Below are positions 6,808 through 13,016 of a stretch of 16,836 bases of DNA, piece by piece. How positions within the stretch are numbered: position 1 is the stretch's first letter; each line of letters opens with the position of its first letter. The position numbers were made by a program, and so were the translations under genes. Under the pieces are notes generated by a model. It saw only the letters and a program-made list of their open reading frames with translations, was not told the origin of the DNA and made no database searches. This DNA is from Aphodosoma sp045614825 (GTDB lineage: Bacteria > Bacteroidota > Bacteroidia > Bacteroidales > Paludibacteraceae), in assembly GCA_045614825.1 (NCBI GenBank), contig JAZLDO010000114.1, positions 1 through 16,836 on the forward strand. The letters are read 5' to 3'.

Positions 6808-8865
6808 ATGAAAAAGACTTTAGGAGGAGAAAGACTCGGAAACGGAAAAAAAATCAAAGTTGACTTACACGGATGGGGTCGTTCAACATTTGACATTTCA
6901 AGAGCATGGCGAAGTACAATGACTAGCGGAACACTTGTACCTTGTTTTGTAGATATCGCAACAAACGGAACAACATACGAAATCGATATTAATACAATGG
7001 GGCATACAATCCCGACAACTTCTCCATTGTTTGGTAGCTTCAAAATGCAAGTTGACTTTTTCGCTTGTCCTATTCGATTGTATCAAGGATTATTGCATAA
7101 CAATGCAATTAATATCGGGCTAGAAATGAACAAAGTATTACTACCAAACATCACACTAGGAAAACAAGGAACAAACACAAAAAAAGGTAAAACTAACCCG
7201 TCATCACTAAACAACTATTTAGGAATTAGAGGTTATCACGAAAACCAACGTACTTTTTCAGCTATACCACACTTGGCTTATTATGACATCTTCAAACAAT
7301 ATTATGCAAATAAACAGGAAGAAAACGCATTTGTAATAACTCAACATCCAACAAATTACAATCTATCACCAACTGCAACAATTGGATTGCAAGGTATTGA
7401 GAAAGTAACTAACTATCAACGAGGTGGTCAAGAGATTCAAAATGATAACGAAGTATATCCAACTAATAACGAAAATTACAGACGTCTAACCAACGGACAA
7501 AGAAGTTTTATAAACCATATAGACAAAACTTATGATATCACAACTAAATCAATAGACTTAAATCTCCCTGAAGACCTAGAAGGTAATTATACAATAAGAG
7601 TCGTTGATAAAAACATTAAAGAATACATCACAAATATTAAACTAACTACGGAAAGCGGAAATACTATTGGTTTAGACCCTACTTATTTATCGGAAGGCGG
7701 AAATGGCTTGTACTTATTAAGTAATTATAATATTGTAGGTGAATGGTATAAAGACGTTAATCAAGTTACTTTAAAAATAGATAAAAATTTGAGAATTACT
7801 AACATAAAAATTGAATCTCAAGAATATGAACAATCTATAAAAGCATTCCCTCTTGAAAATATTGACAAAGCAAGAAGAGAAATTCTCAAAAAGACTAATT
7901 TACTTGAAAGAATTAATATTAATGAAGATTTAACATTCTTACCATATTCAGCAAATATTGAAAATGAATTAGTATTTGATTCTTCAAAACGAGAATTACA
8001 AGGGCTAGTATTAAAAACTTATCAAAATGACATTTTCAACACATGGGTTTCAACAGACTTTGTAGATACAATTAACGGCCTTTCTTCAATTGCTCCCGAT
8101 GAAAGCGGAAAAATTAATATGGATTCTCTAATTCTAGCAAAAAAAGTTTATAACATTCTAAACCGAATTGCAATAAGCGGGGGAACTTACGAAGATTGGC
8201 AGGAGTCAGTATATGGTGAAGATGCAATACAAAGAGCAGAAAGCCCTATATATATAGGTGGTAAATCTGCTGAAATTGCATTCCAAGAAGTTGTATCTAC
8301 TGCAGGAACAGAAGAACAACCACTTGCAACTCTAGGAGGTAAGGGAGTAATCAATAATGAAAAAGGCGGAAAAATTATTTACAAAGCAAATGAACCAAGT
8401 ATTATTATGGGAATTGTCTCTATAACTCCACGTGTCGACTATCACCAAGGTAACAAATGGTATATGACTGACTTGGATAACATGGACAATCTTCACAAAC
8501 CGGGTTTAGACGGCATCGGTTTTCAAAACCTCATAGCAAACAATGTTATTTGGAGTGAAGGAAATGATGTAGCACTTGCAAAACAGCCTGCTTGGATGAA
8601 CTACCAAACTGCAGTAAATGAAGTATTCGGATATTTCGCTGAAGATGTTTTAAAAGACAAATCATTATACAATATGACTTTGCGAAGAAATTACGAAACT
8701 GACGAAAACGGCAAAATTACAGACTTTACAAGTTACATCGACCCAAGTAAATATAACTATGCATTTACAGACAACAGTCTAACTGCACAAAACTTTTGGA
8801 TTCAACTCGGATTTAAAGCAACTGCACGTAGAAAAATGGCTGCAACTGAAATTCCTAACCTATAA
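6808..8865 (+). CDS. Microvirus major capsid protein VP1 (F-protein homologue)
   Basis: The single jelly-roll capsid protein that builds the T=1 microvirus shell. The conserved N-terminal part is clear: HGWGRSTFDISRAWRSTMTS (21-40), GTLVPCFVDI, TIPTTSPLFGSFKMQVDFFACPIRL (68-91, the strand that in the family reads D.FFVP.R), and YYDIFKQYYANKQE (158-171). The C-terminal part contains PAWMNYQTAVNEVFGYF (about 594-610) and ends NFWIQLGFKATARRKMAATEIPNL. At 685 aa it is much longer than typical gokushovirus VP1 (about 530-560 aa). The extra residues lie in the poorly conserved middle, roughly 180-480, where spike-like insertions form in this family. The start follows a run of small genes by 11 bp, with the phage-typical AAAAATTATG context. 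The frame is intact. Confidence 0.96.
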   Translation: MKKTLGGERLGNGKKIKVDLHGWGRSTFDISRAWRSTMTSGTLVPCFVDIATNGTTYEIDINTMGHTIPTTSPLFGSFKMQVDFFACPIRLYQGLLHNNAINIGLEMNKVLLPNITLGKQGTNTKKGKTNPSSLNNYLGIRGYHENQRTFSAIPHLAYYDIFKQYYANKQEENAFVITQHPTNYNLSPTATIGLQGIEKVTNYQRGGQEIQNDNEVYPTNNENYRRLTNGQRSFINHIDKTYDITTKSIDLNLPEDLEGNYTIRVVDKNIKEYITNIKLTTESGNTIGLDPTYLSEGGNGLYLLSNYNIVGEWYKDVNQVTLKIDKNLRITNIKIESQEYEQSIKAFPLENIDKARREILKKTNLLERININEDLTFLPYSANIENELVFDSSKRELQGLVLKTYQNDIFNTWVSTDFVDTINGLSSIAPDESGKINMDSLILAKKVYNILNRIAISGGTYEDWQESVYGEDAIQRAESPIYIGGKSAEIAFQEVVSTAGTEEQPLATLGGKGVINNEKGGKIIYKANEPSIIMGIVSITPRVDYHQGNKWYMTDLDNMDNLHKPGLDGIGFQNLIANNVIWSEGNDVALAKQPAWMNYQTAVNEVFGYFAEDVLKDKSLYNMTLRRNYETDENGKITDFTSYIDPSKYNYAFTDNSLTAQNFWIQLGFKATARRKMAATEIPNL

Positions 8866-8877
8866 TATTTTACAATT

Positions 8878-9174
8878 ATGTTATACAAAAAAAATAAAAT
8901 CAAATCAAACCACCTAAAAGGAATAGAACCTTTTGAAGGAGTAAGTATCGAAAAGGAAATGCAAGAAGTACTATCTACAAATTCACCAATTCAAAGAACT
9001 GCAAACAATATGTATTATACTCCAAGAAAAGAAGGAGTATTACCAAGTAATAACATTAGAACTGATAGATGGGAACTAGCACAACAAGCAATGCAACAAG
9101 CAAATGAAGATTTTCAACAACGTATCAAGGAAAGAATCGAAAAACAAAAAGAAAGCGAACAAAAAATTGAATAA
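8878..9174 (+). CDS. Conserved small microvirus protein (IRTDRWE motif), 98 aa
   Basis: A basic, soluble protein directly downstream of VP1. It carries the segment YYTPRKEGVLPSNNIRTDRW (about 46-65), followed by ELAQQAMQQANED and a charged helical C-terminus (QQRIKERIEKQKES). From memory, Bacteroidetes microviruses regularly encode a short protein after VP1 with a YTxRKxGVxPxYxIRTDRxExAxxAM signature, so I regard it as a family-conserved gene. Its function is not established. Its position and size invite comparison with internal scaffolding proteins (VP3), but I see no direct homology. It is followed by a hairpin with a T-run before VP2. Confidence 0.75.
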   Translation: MLYKKNKIKSNHLKGIEPFEGVSIEKEMQEVLSTNSPIQRTANNMYYTPRKEGVLPSNNIRTDRWELAQQAMQQANEDFQQRIKERIEKQKESEQKIE

Positions 9175-9190
9175 ATCAAGTCTATAGAGT

Positions 9191-9217
9191 TAGGGGAGAT
9201 TCACTCCCCTACTTTTT
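9191..9217 (+). terminator. Internal terminator-like hairpin between the 98-aa gene and VP2
   Basis: TAGGGGAG (9191-9198) pairs perfectly with CTCCCCTA (9204-9211) around a 5-nt loop, followed by five Ts at 9213-9217. It is G-rich for this AT-rich phage. It would end, or partly end, transcripts carrying VP1, giving more VP1 than VP2, as capsid stoichiometry requires. Confidence 0.7.
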
Positions 9218-9234
9218 AACAAAAGCAGTACACA

Positions 9235-9336
9235 ATGGTACGCATCTATACTTTAATAACAAGAGATAATAACAGCTTTTCTAAAAGAAAAGCACGAAAA
9301 GATTTTAAATTATGGCAGGATTTTTTGACATATTAG
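9235..9336 (+). CDS. Possible 33-aa basic peptide overlapping the VP2 start
   Basis: An ATG at 9235 opens a 33-codon frame, MVRIYTLITRDNNSFSKRKA followed by RKDFKLWQDFLTY, ending at TAG 9334-9336, 25 bp inside VP2 in another frame. It has a basic cluster (KRKARK), an aromatic C-terminus, and a length like the DNA-packaging J protein of phiX174 (38 aa). It fills most of the gap between the hairpin at 9191 and VP2. The overlap would permit translational coupling. It may equally be chance in an AT-rich gap. Confidence 0.35.
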   Translation: MVRIYTLITRDNNSFSKRKARKDFKLWQDFLTY

Positions 9337-10391
9337 CAGGCGTTGCAACAAGTGGAGCCAACGCACTATTTACAGACATAATGAATGAAAAAAACGCAGA
9401 AAGGAATAACCAATATTGGAACGAACAAGCACAAGTACAATACAAGTTAAATGAAAAAGCAGCAGACAATGCAATGCAAAGGACAATCGACATTTACAAT
9501 CAAATTCAATCTCCAAAGGCAATGGTAAAACAATTATTAGAAGCAGGACTAAATCCTGCACTTATGTATTCACAAGGTGGTATGGGGGGACAAGTACAAA
9601 GCGGACCACAAGGGGGAAGCAATGCAAGTCCAACGGGAGCACCAACTTTAGGTTTACAAGAATTCATGGACCCATTACTAATGGCAAAAGTAAAAAATAT
9701 TGAAGCAGACACAGAAAATAAAGAAGCAGACACCGACAAAAAGAAAGAAGAAACTAAAACTGAACAATTTAATCAAGATTACATTAAATCAAATACAGAA
9801 TTAAATGAAATTCAAAAATTAATAGACCAAAATAATTTACAAATTTCTAACGAAACTATTAACGAACAAATAACAATTGTTAAAACATCAGCACAACAAG
9901 CAATAGAAGAATTAAACGCACTAAAATTAGAAAATAAACTTAACACAGAAACATACAACGACAAAGTTACAAAAATTAAACATGATACGATAAACACAAT
10001 TACACAAGGAGAAATAATGTTGCTAGAAAAAGAAAAATTAAAAGCAACAACTGAAAACATTAATATAGACACTAAGAAAAAAGAACAAGAAATACAAGAA
10101 ATTAAATGGAAATGTAATCTGCTAAGACAAGAAGTAGCAAAAACACTTAATGAAGTTAATTTAACATATTATATGACATTAAGCGAACAAAGCAAGGCAA
10201 ATTATTATAACCAAGAAACTATAAGAATAGCAGAAGAACTTGCAAATAAATACGGATGGACATTTACAAAGGATGACATTTATAAAATAACGGGTATAAT
10301 AATGCAAGGAGTTGGAGCTGCTTGTGGTATTTCATCAGGCGCAGTTACTTTGATGCAAGGAACTAAAACAATGGGAAAAATTGGATTTTAA
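9312..10391 (+). CDS. Microvirus DNA pilot protein VP2 (H-protein homologue)
   Basis: A minor capsid protein that in the family forms or guides the DNA-delivery conduit through the host envelope. The N-terminus (MAGFFDILAGVATSGANALF) is hydrophobic and glycine-rich. The family signature follows: NAERNNQYWNEQAQ, then SPKAMVKQLLEAGLNPALMY (67-86), then a glycine-rich linker (SQGGMGGQVQSGPQGG). From about 125 to 310 the chain is a long, highly charged, Q/E/K/N-rich helix with heptad character, suited to a coiled-coil tube. The C-terminus is hydrophobic (ITGIIMQGVGAACGISSGAV, about 329-348). The length of 359 aa is normal. The start has the phage-typical AAATTATG context. The frame is intact. Confidence 0.93.
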   Translation: MAGFFDILAGVATSGANALFTDIMNEKNAERNNQYWNEQAQVQYKLNEKAADNAMQRTIDIYNQIQSPKAMVKQLLEAGLNPALMYSQGGMGGQVQSGPQGGSNASPTGAPTLGLQEFMDPLLMAKVKNIEADTENKEADTDKKKEETKTEQFNQDYIKSNTELNEIQKLIDQNNLQISNETINEQITIVKTSAQQAIEELNALKLENKLNTETYNDKVTKIKHDTINTITQGEIMLLEKEKLKATTENINIDTKKKEQEIQEIKWKCNLLRQEVAKTLNEVNLTYYMTLSEQSKANYYNQETIRIAEELANKYGWTFTKDDIYKITGIIMQGVGAACGISSGAVTLMQGTKTMGKIGF

Positions 10392-10432
10392 CAAAAAAAA
10401 ATAAAATAATAAATTACAATTATTAGAACATA

Positions 10433-10470
10433 ATGCGCACACACGCAAGGAAGAATGCGCGCGCGCACAT
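10433..10470. other. Two alternating purine-pyrimidine tracts (Z-DNA-prone), GC-rich island
   Basis: Strict purine-pyrimidine alternation runs for 15 nt at 10433-10447 (ATGCGCACACACGCA) and 16 nt at 10455-10470. The second tract contains the perfect 12-nt palindrome TGCGCGCGCGCA (10456-10467). Both begin ATGCGC and are 7 nt apart. Such GC-rich alternation is exceptional in this phage and marks the start of a structured non-coding region between VP2 and VP4. Confidence 0.6.
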
Positions 10471-10497
10471 TTAACTTAGAAGACTGCAAAATGCACC

Positions 10498-10545
10498 GAG
10501 CGCGACCCCCCACGACATTTGGTCGTGTCATGCGGGGGTCGGCTC
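10498..10545. other. Long GC-rich stem-loop between VP2 and VP4 (candidate origin or packaging element)
   Basis: The outer stem pairs 10498-10501 with 10542-10545 (GAGC/GCTC), has one bulged G at 10502, and continues with eight base pairs CGACCCCC (10503-10510) and GGGGGTCG (10534-10541). The inner stem CACGAC (10511-10516) pairs with GTCGTG (10522-10527) over the loop ATTTG, with a six-base bulge 10528-10533 on the 3' side. That gives 18 bp in about 48 nt. Unlike a terminator, it has no following T-run. In single-stranded virion DNA it would be a stable hairpin. It is the most GC-rich part of the phage and lies directly upstream of the replication initiator gene, so an origin (double- or complementary-strand) or packaging signal is plausible. 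The function is inferred. Confidence 0.7.
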
Positions 10546-10662
10546 TACTTCTAATCTATCTGTGCAATAAGGAGAAAAACAAACTGCACTCACTGTCGCT
10601 CGAAAAGTTAAGCATTAGAAAAAAAATGCACACAAAATAAACTAACAAAATAATTAATGTAT

Positions 10663-11658
10663 ATGTGTTTATATCCTAAACTTATAAAAAATCCAAAATA
10701 TAAACCTAATAAAAAAAACGGGTTTTGCGCTCCACCCGTAACTGACGAACGGACATTATATGTACCAATCGGTTGCGGTACTTGCATAGAATGTTGTAAA
10801 AAAAAAATGCGAGAATGGCAAAGTAGGCTAAATGAAGAATTAAGAGAAGACAATAAATGTTACTTTGTAACTGCAACATTCAGCGAAGAAGAACTAAAAA
10901 AACTCTGTGAAGAAAAAGGGCAACAAGAAAGTAACTATATAGCAACCATAGCAGTAAGGCGTTGGTTAGAACGATACAGAAAAAAAAACAAAAAATCTTT
11001 TAAACATTGGATTATAACTGAATTAGGACAAGAAAAAGAAAGAACAGAAAGAATACATTTACACGGCATAGTATGGGGTGATATTGAAGAAATAAAAAAA
11101 CATTGGAAATACGGAATACTAGACGTCGGAGAATATTGTAATGAAAAAACTATTAACTACATAATCAAATACATTACAAAAGTAGATAAAAAACACAAAG
11201 GTTTCAAACCTATTATTTTAAATTCTAAAGGCATAGGGATTTCATATATTAAAAAAAATAAATTCATTAAAAACAAATACCAACCAAACGGAGAAACTAA
11301 CGAATCATACAGACTAAAAAATGGAGCAAAAACAAGTCTTCCCATATATTGGAGAAATTACATATATAGCGAAGAAGAAAAGGAAAAATTATGGATAGAA
11401 AAATTAGACAAACAAGAACGTTACATTTTAGGACAAAAAATTGACATTTCAACAGAAAAAGGTATAAATTTATTCGAAAAAATACAAAAAAATGCTCAAA
11501 AAATGAATAAAAATCTAGGTTATGGTGATAATACGAACGAATGGAAAAAAAAAAAATACAACGTCACTAACCACTATATCAACAAATTAAAAAGAATTAA
11601 AAAATATAACGAAGAAAAAAATAAATTATATAATACAATAAATAAAAAAAATTATTAA
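10663..11658 (+). CDS. Microvirus replication initiator VP4 (HUH endonuclease)
   Basis: The rolling-circle initiator, which nicks the viral strand at the origin and joins to it through tyrosine. I chose the ATG at 10663 because homologues begin MCLYPKLIKN; an in-frame ATG at 10657 would add two residues. Numbering from the upstream ATG, a cysteine cluster CGTCIECC lies at 40-47, followed by KKKMREWQSRLNEE, which is typical of Bacteroidetes microvirus Rep. The metal-binding HUH motif is RIHLHGIVW (His134, His136). The catalytic region is NYIIKYITK, with Tyr168 and Tyr172 around Lys171. The C-terminal third is very rich in K and N and varies most. A run of 12 A (11545-11556) encodes part of EWKKKKYN. 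The gene follows a 270-bp structured gap and is the last large phage gene. Confidence 0.94.
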   Translation: MCLYPKLIKNPKYKPNKKNGFCAPPVTDERTLYVPIGCGTCIECCKKKMREWQSRLNEELREDNKCYFVTATFSEEELKKLCEEKGQQESNYIATIAVRRWLERYRKKNKKSFKHWIITELGQEKERTERIHLHGIVWGDIEEIKKHWKYGILDVGEYCNEKTINYIIKYITKVDKKHKGFKPIILNSKGIGISYIKKNKFIKNKYQPNGETNESYRLKNGAKTSLPIYWRNYIYSEEEKEKLWIEKLDKQERYILGQKIDISTEKGINLFEKIQKNAQKMNKNLGYGDNTNEWKKKKYNVTNHYINKLKRIKKYNEEKNKLYNTINKKNY

Positions 11659-11667
11659 CTTTGCAAC

Positions 11668-11778
11668 ATGAAATACATAAAAAAAATAATAGGAATAATA
11701 TTAACAATAAAAATGATTGTAATAATAGGTCTATTATTATGGTTAATAGGTGGAATAATAAGCGTAATAATAAACTAA
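11668..11778 (+). CDS. 36-aa single-span membrane peptide (lysis candidate)
   Basis: A 36-codon frame starting 9 bp after the VP4 stop. The peptide begins MKYIKKIIGI and continues with about 25 almost purely hydrophobic residues (ILTIKMIVIIGLLLWLIGGI, then ISVIIN). A short basic N-terminus followed by one transmembrane helix is the layout of small phage lysis and membrane peptides. No other lysis gene is visible in the phage, and in the excised circle this gene would precede the 117-aa gene. Microviruses such as phiX174 use a small membrane protein (E) that inhibits MraY; no sequence likeness to E is claimed. The coding potential is fair because of its position and its uninterrupted hydrophobic run; lysis is inference only. 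Confidence 0.5.
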   Translation: MKYIKKIIGIILTIKMIVIIGLLLWLIGGIISVIIN

Positions 11779-11790
11779 TTATCTTATAAT

Positions 11791-11804
11791 TATACAAATG
11801 TAAA
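11791..11804. promoter_or_regulatory. Copy of the host regulator-upstream motif at the phage right end
   Basis: TATACAAATGTAAA here is identical over 14 nt to 552-565, the first strong member of the decamer array upstream of the host HTH gene. It sits on the phage side and touches attR, 12 bp after the membrane-peptide stop. It might be an operator read by a host repressor or an accessory recombination site, or it might be chance in AT-rich DNA. Confidence 0.3.
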
Positions 11805-11832
11805 TTTATCACAATGTTAATTATAATAATTT
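11804..11832. repeat. attR, dif-like XerCD site (right prophage boundary)
   Basis: The arms are ATTTATCACAA (11804-11814) and TTATAATAATT (11821-11831) around the core TGTTAA (11815-11820). The only difference from attL is C at 11812. If exchange took place in the core, the mismatched arm came from the phage, so attP would carry ATTTATCACAA, and the restored chromosomal site would be identical to attL. The flanking bases on either side no longer match the left copy. Confidence 0.85.
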
Positions 11833-11927
11833 GATAGTTGTAATATATAGAAGTTATTTCAGATTGATATTTGTGTTATCTAGATGAGTTTAAATTTGTG
11901 ATAATTTGTAAAATTTGCATATGATAA

Positions 11928-11957
11928 TAAAAAAGAGACGCAAATTATTGCGTCTCT
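11928..11957 (-). terminator. Rho-independent terminator of the nucleotidyltransferase gene
   Basis: A perfect 10-bp stem AGAGACGCAA (11934-11943) with 11948-11957 and a 4-nt loop. Read on the - strand it is followed by a T-run (A-run at 11928-11933 on +). It lies about 30 bp beyond the - strand stop codon at 11986. Together with the terminator at 5713 it brackets the prophage insertion point between convergent host genes. The bases 11833-11927 hold nothing else recognisable. Confidence 0.9.
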
Positions 11958-11985
11958 ACATTCTCGACATGTATATGATAGTTTA

Positions 11986-12891
11986 TTATTTAAACAAAGG
12001 TGTTGGATATTCTCCTGCATCAACCAATGATTGTAACTTAGCAACAACATCAGGACGATCTTCTGCATATGTTACACCAAACCATTTAGATGTTGTATCG
12101 AGCACTTTGACTTTGGCTGTACCATTATTTATAAGGTGATTAACCATTGTAGGTATATAGAATTCTGATTTCATTTCTTGACCAAATTCTTTCAAGAAAT
12201 TAATAAAATAATCTTCGGAATGTTGAAAATAATCTGGTGTGAATCCCCACATGTTCATTGATACTGGCGCATTGGCTTCGAGTGATTGTTTTTGGTTGTT
12301 TTCGTCAACAAAAACAATACCATCGGCTTCAGCTGCAATACCTGTGCGTTCCACTACGGTTGTAAGATAACCCTCTTTGTCAGTTGTACATACACCACGA
12401 TTTACTGTGCCACTTTCGCTGAGCGTATTGCCTACGCGATATCCTACCATACAGTAATCATTTTGTTTTCCTATCATTTCAGTGAGTGCTTTACCGAGAA
12501 CAGCAAATCCATCACGACCATAGAAGTCATCCGCATTAATTACTGCAAATGGTTCATTTATAAGATCTTTACCCATGAGTACGGCGTGATTAGTTCCCCA
12601 TGGTTTAGTGCGACCTTCAGGACAAGTAAAACCACTAGGCAATGCATTCAAATCTTGAAAACAAAGTTCTACTTTTATATGATTTTCATATTTTGAAAGA
12701 ACTTTTTGACGAAAATCTTCTTCAAAATCATGACGAATTACAAATACAATTTTACCAAATCCAGCACGAATAGCATCAAATACTGAATAATCCATAATAG
12801 TTTCACCTGAAGGGCCAACGCCATCCAATTGTTTTAAACCGCCATAACGGCTACCCATTCCAGCTGCTAATATAAATAATGTAGGCTTCAT
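11986..12891 (-). CDS. Sugar-phosphate nucleotidyltransferase-like protein
   Basis: A cytoplasmic 301-aa protein of the nucleotidyltransferase (NTP_transferase, GT-A-like) superfamily, whose members couple an NTP to a sugar phosphate to make an NDP-sugar. The nucleotide-binding signature is at the N-terminus: LFILAAGMGSRYGGLKQLDG (5-24). Further family elements are KPWGTNHAVL (96-105) for base and sugar recognition and VINADDFYG (117-125), whose aspartate binds metal. A later MNMWGFTPDYF and a C-terminal KWFGVTYAEDRPDVV, with a tail of about 25 residues, complete the fold. The substrate cannot be read from sequence; peptidoglycan-sugar recycling and LPS or capsule precursors are possible. It is transcribed alone from the divergent promoter region at 12948-12978 and ends before a good terminator next to the prophage. 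Confidence 0.88.
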   Translation of the reverse strand: MKPTLFILAAGMGSRYGGLKQLDGVGPSGETIMDYSVFDAIRAGFGKIVFVIRHDFEEDFRQKVLSKYENHIKVELCFQDLNALPSGFTCPEGRTKPWGTNHAVLMGKDLINEPFAVINADDFYGRDGFAVLGKALTEMIGKQNDYCMVGYRVGNTLSESGTVNRGVCTTDKEGYLTTVVERTGIAAEADGIVFVDENNQKQSLEANAPVSMNMWGFTPDYFQHSEDYFINFLKEFGQEMKSEFYIPTMVNHLINNGTAKVKVLDTTSKWFGVTYAEDRPDVVAKLQSLVDAGEYPTPLFK

Positions 12892-12947
12892 TTAATGGAA
12901 TAATTTATAATGAATAATTTTAAATTTTATTATTGATTTTTGGACTG

Positions 12948-12978
12948 CAAAATTACAAAAAATATTTGATATTGTCAA
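12948..12978 (-). promoter_or_regulatory. Promoter of the nucleotidyltransferase gene
   Basis: On the - strand, TTG at 12978-12976 and TAATTTTG at 12955-12948 are exactly 20 bp apart, matching the Bacteroidota consensus. Transcription would start near 12941, leaving a leader of about 50 nt. It overlaps the oppositely oriented promoter at 12966-12996. Confidence 0.6.
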
Positions 12979-12996
12979 TTATATTCTGTACTTTTG
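12966..12996 (+). promoter_or_regulatory. Promoter of the endonuclease/exonuclease/phosphatase gene
   Basis: TTG at 12966-12968 and TACTTTTG at 12989-12996 are exactly 20 bp apart. Transcription would start near 13003, 14 nt upstream of the ATG at 13017. This excludes the upstream in-frame ATG at 12933 as the real start. Confidence 0.65.
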
Positions 12997-13016
12997 TAGT
13001 AGAAATAAAATGCGAT

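Larger units (their letters stand above)
5824..11832 (+). mobile_element. Intact Microviridae (Bacteroidetes microvirus) prophage integrated at a dif-like site
   Basis: The element is bounded by 29-bp direct repeats (one mismatch) offset by exactly 5980 bp, within the normal size range of microviruses. Between them lie the three hallmark genes of the family, major capsid protein VP1, pilot protein VP2 and HUH replication initiator VP4, all on + and all open, plus six to seven small genes. There is no integrase, transposase or repressor that I can recognise. The repeats have the 11-6-11 layout of XerCD sites, so integration by host recombinases is the likely route, as known for microvirus proviruses of Bacteroidetes and for dif-integrated enterobacterial gokushoviruses. 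Coding strands are strikingly A-rich compared with the flanking host genes. It sits between convergent host genes and disrupts none. The MCP length, the small IRTDR-type gene and the host point to the Alpavirinae-like or Bacteroidetes microvirus group; the subfamily is inferred. Confidence 0.95.

Noticed and set aside
10455..10640. A 61-codon frame reading through the GC-rich hairpin
   Set aside because: It is best explained as a by-product of the structured DNA. It starts in the alternating CG tract, its composition is unlike the phage genes, and most of its length is the hairpin itself.
11656..11663. TAACTTTG, a perfect -7 consensus just before the 36-aa peptide
   Set aside because: There is no TTG about 20 bp upstream, and the transcript would start at the ATG itself. 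More likely it is a chance overlap with the VP4 stop codon.
11597..11812. A hydrophobic 71-codon frame on the - strand
   Set aside because: It is the antisense of the A-rich VP4 end and of the membrane peptide; A-rich coding gives T-rich, Leu/Phe/Ile-rich shadows.
5713..11957. Shared GACGCA stems in the terminators on both sides of the prophage, considered as flanking repeats of the element
   Set aside because: They are ordinary terminators of the two convergent host genes in opposite orientation, outside the att sites. The 29-bp repeats are the real boundaries.
12933..13016. An upstream in-frame start adding 28 residues to the EEP protein
   Set aside because: The promoter -33 and -7 elements lie inside this stretch, and the downstream ATG gives a clean signal peptide.
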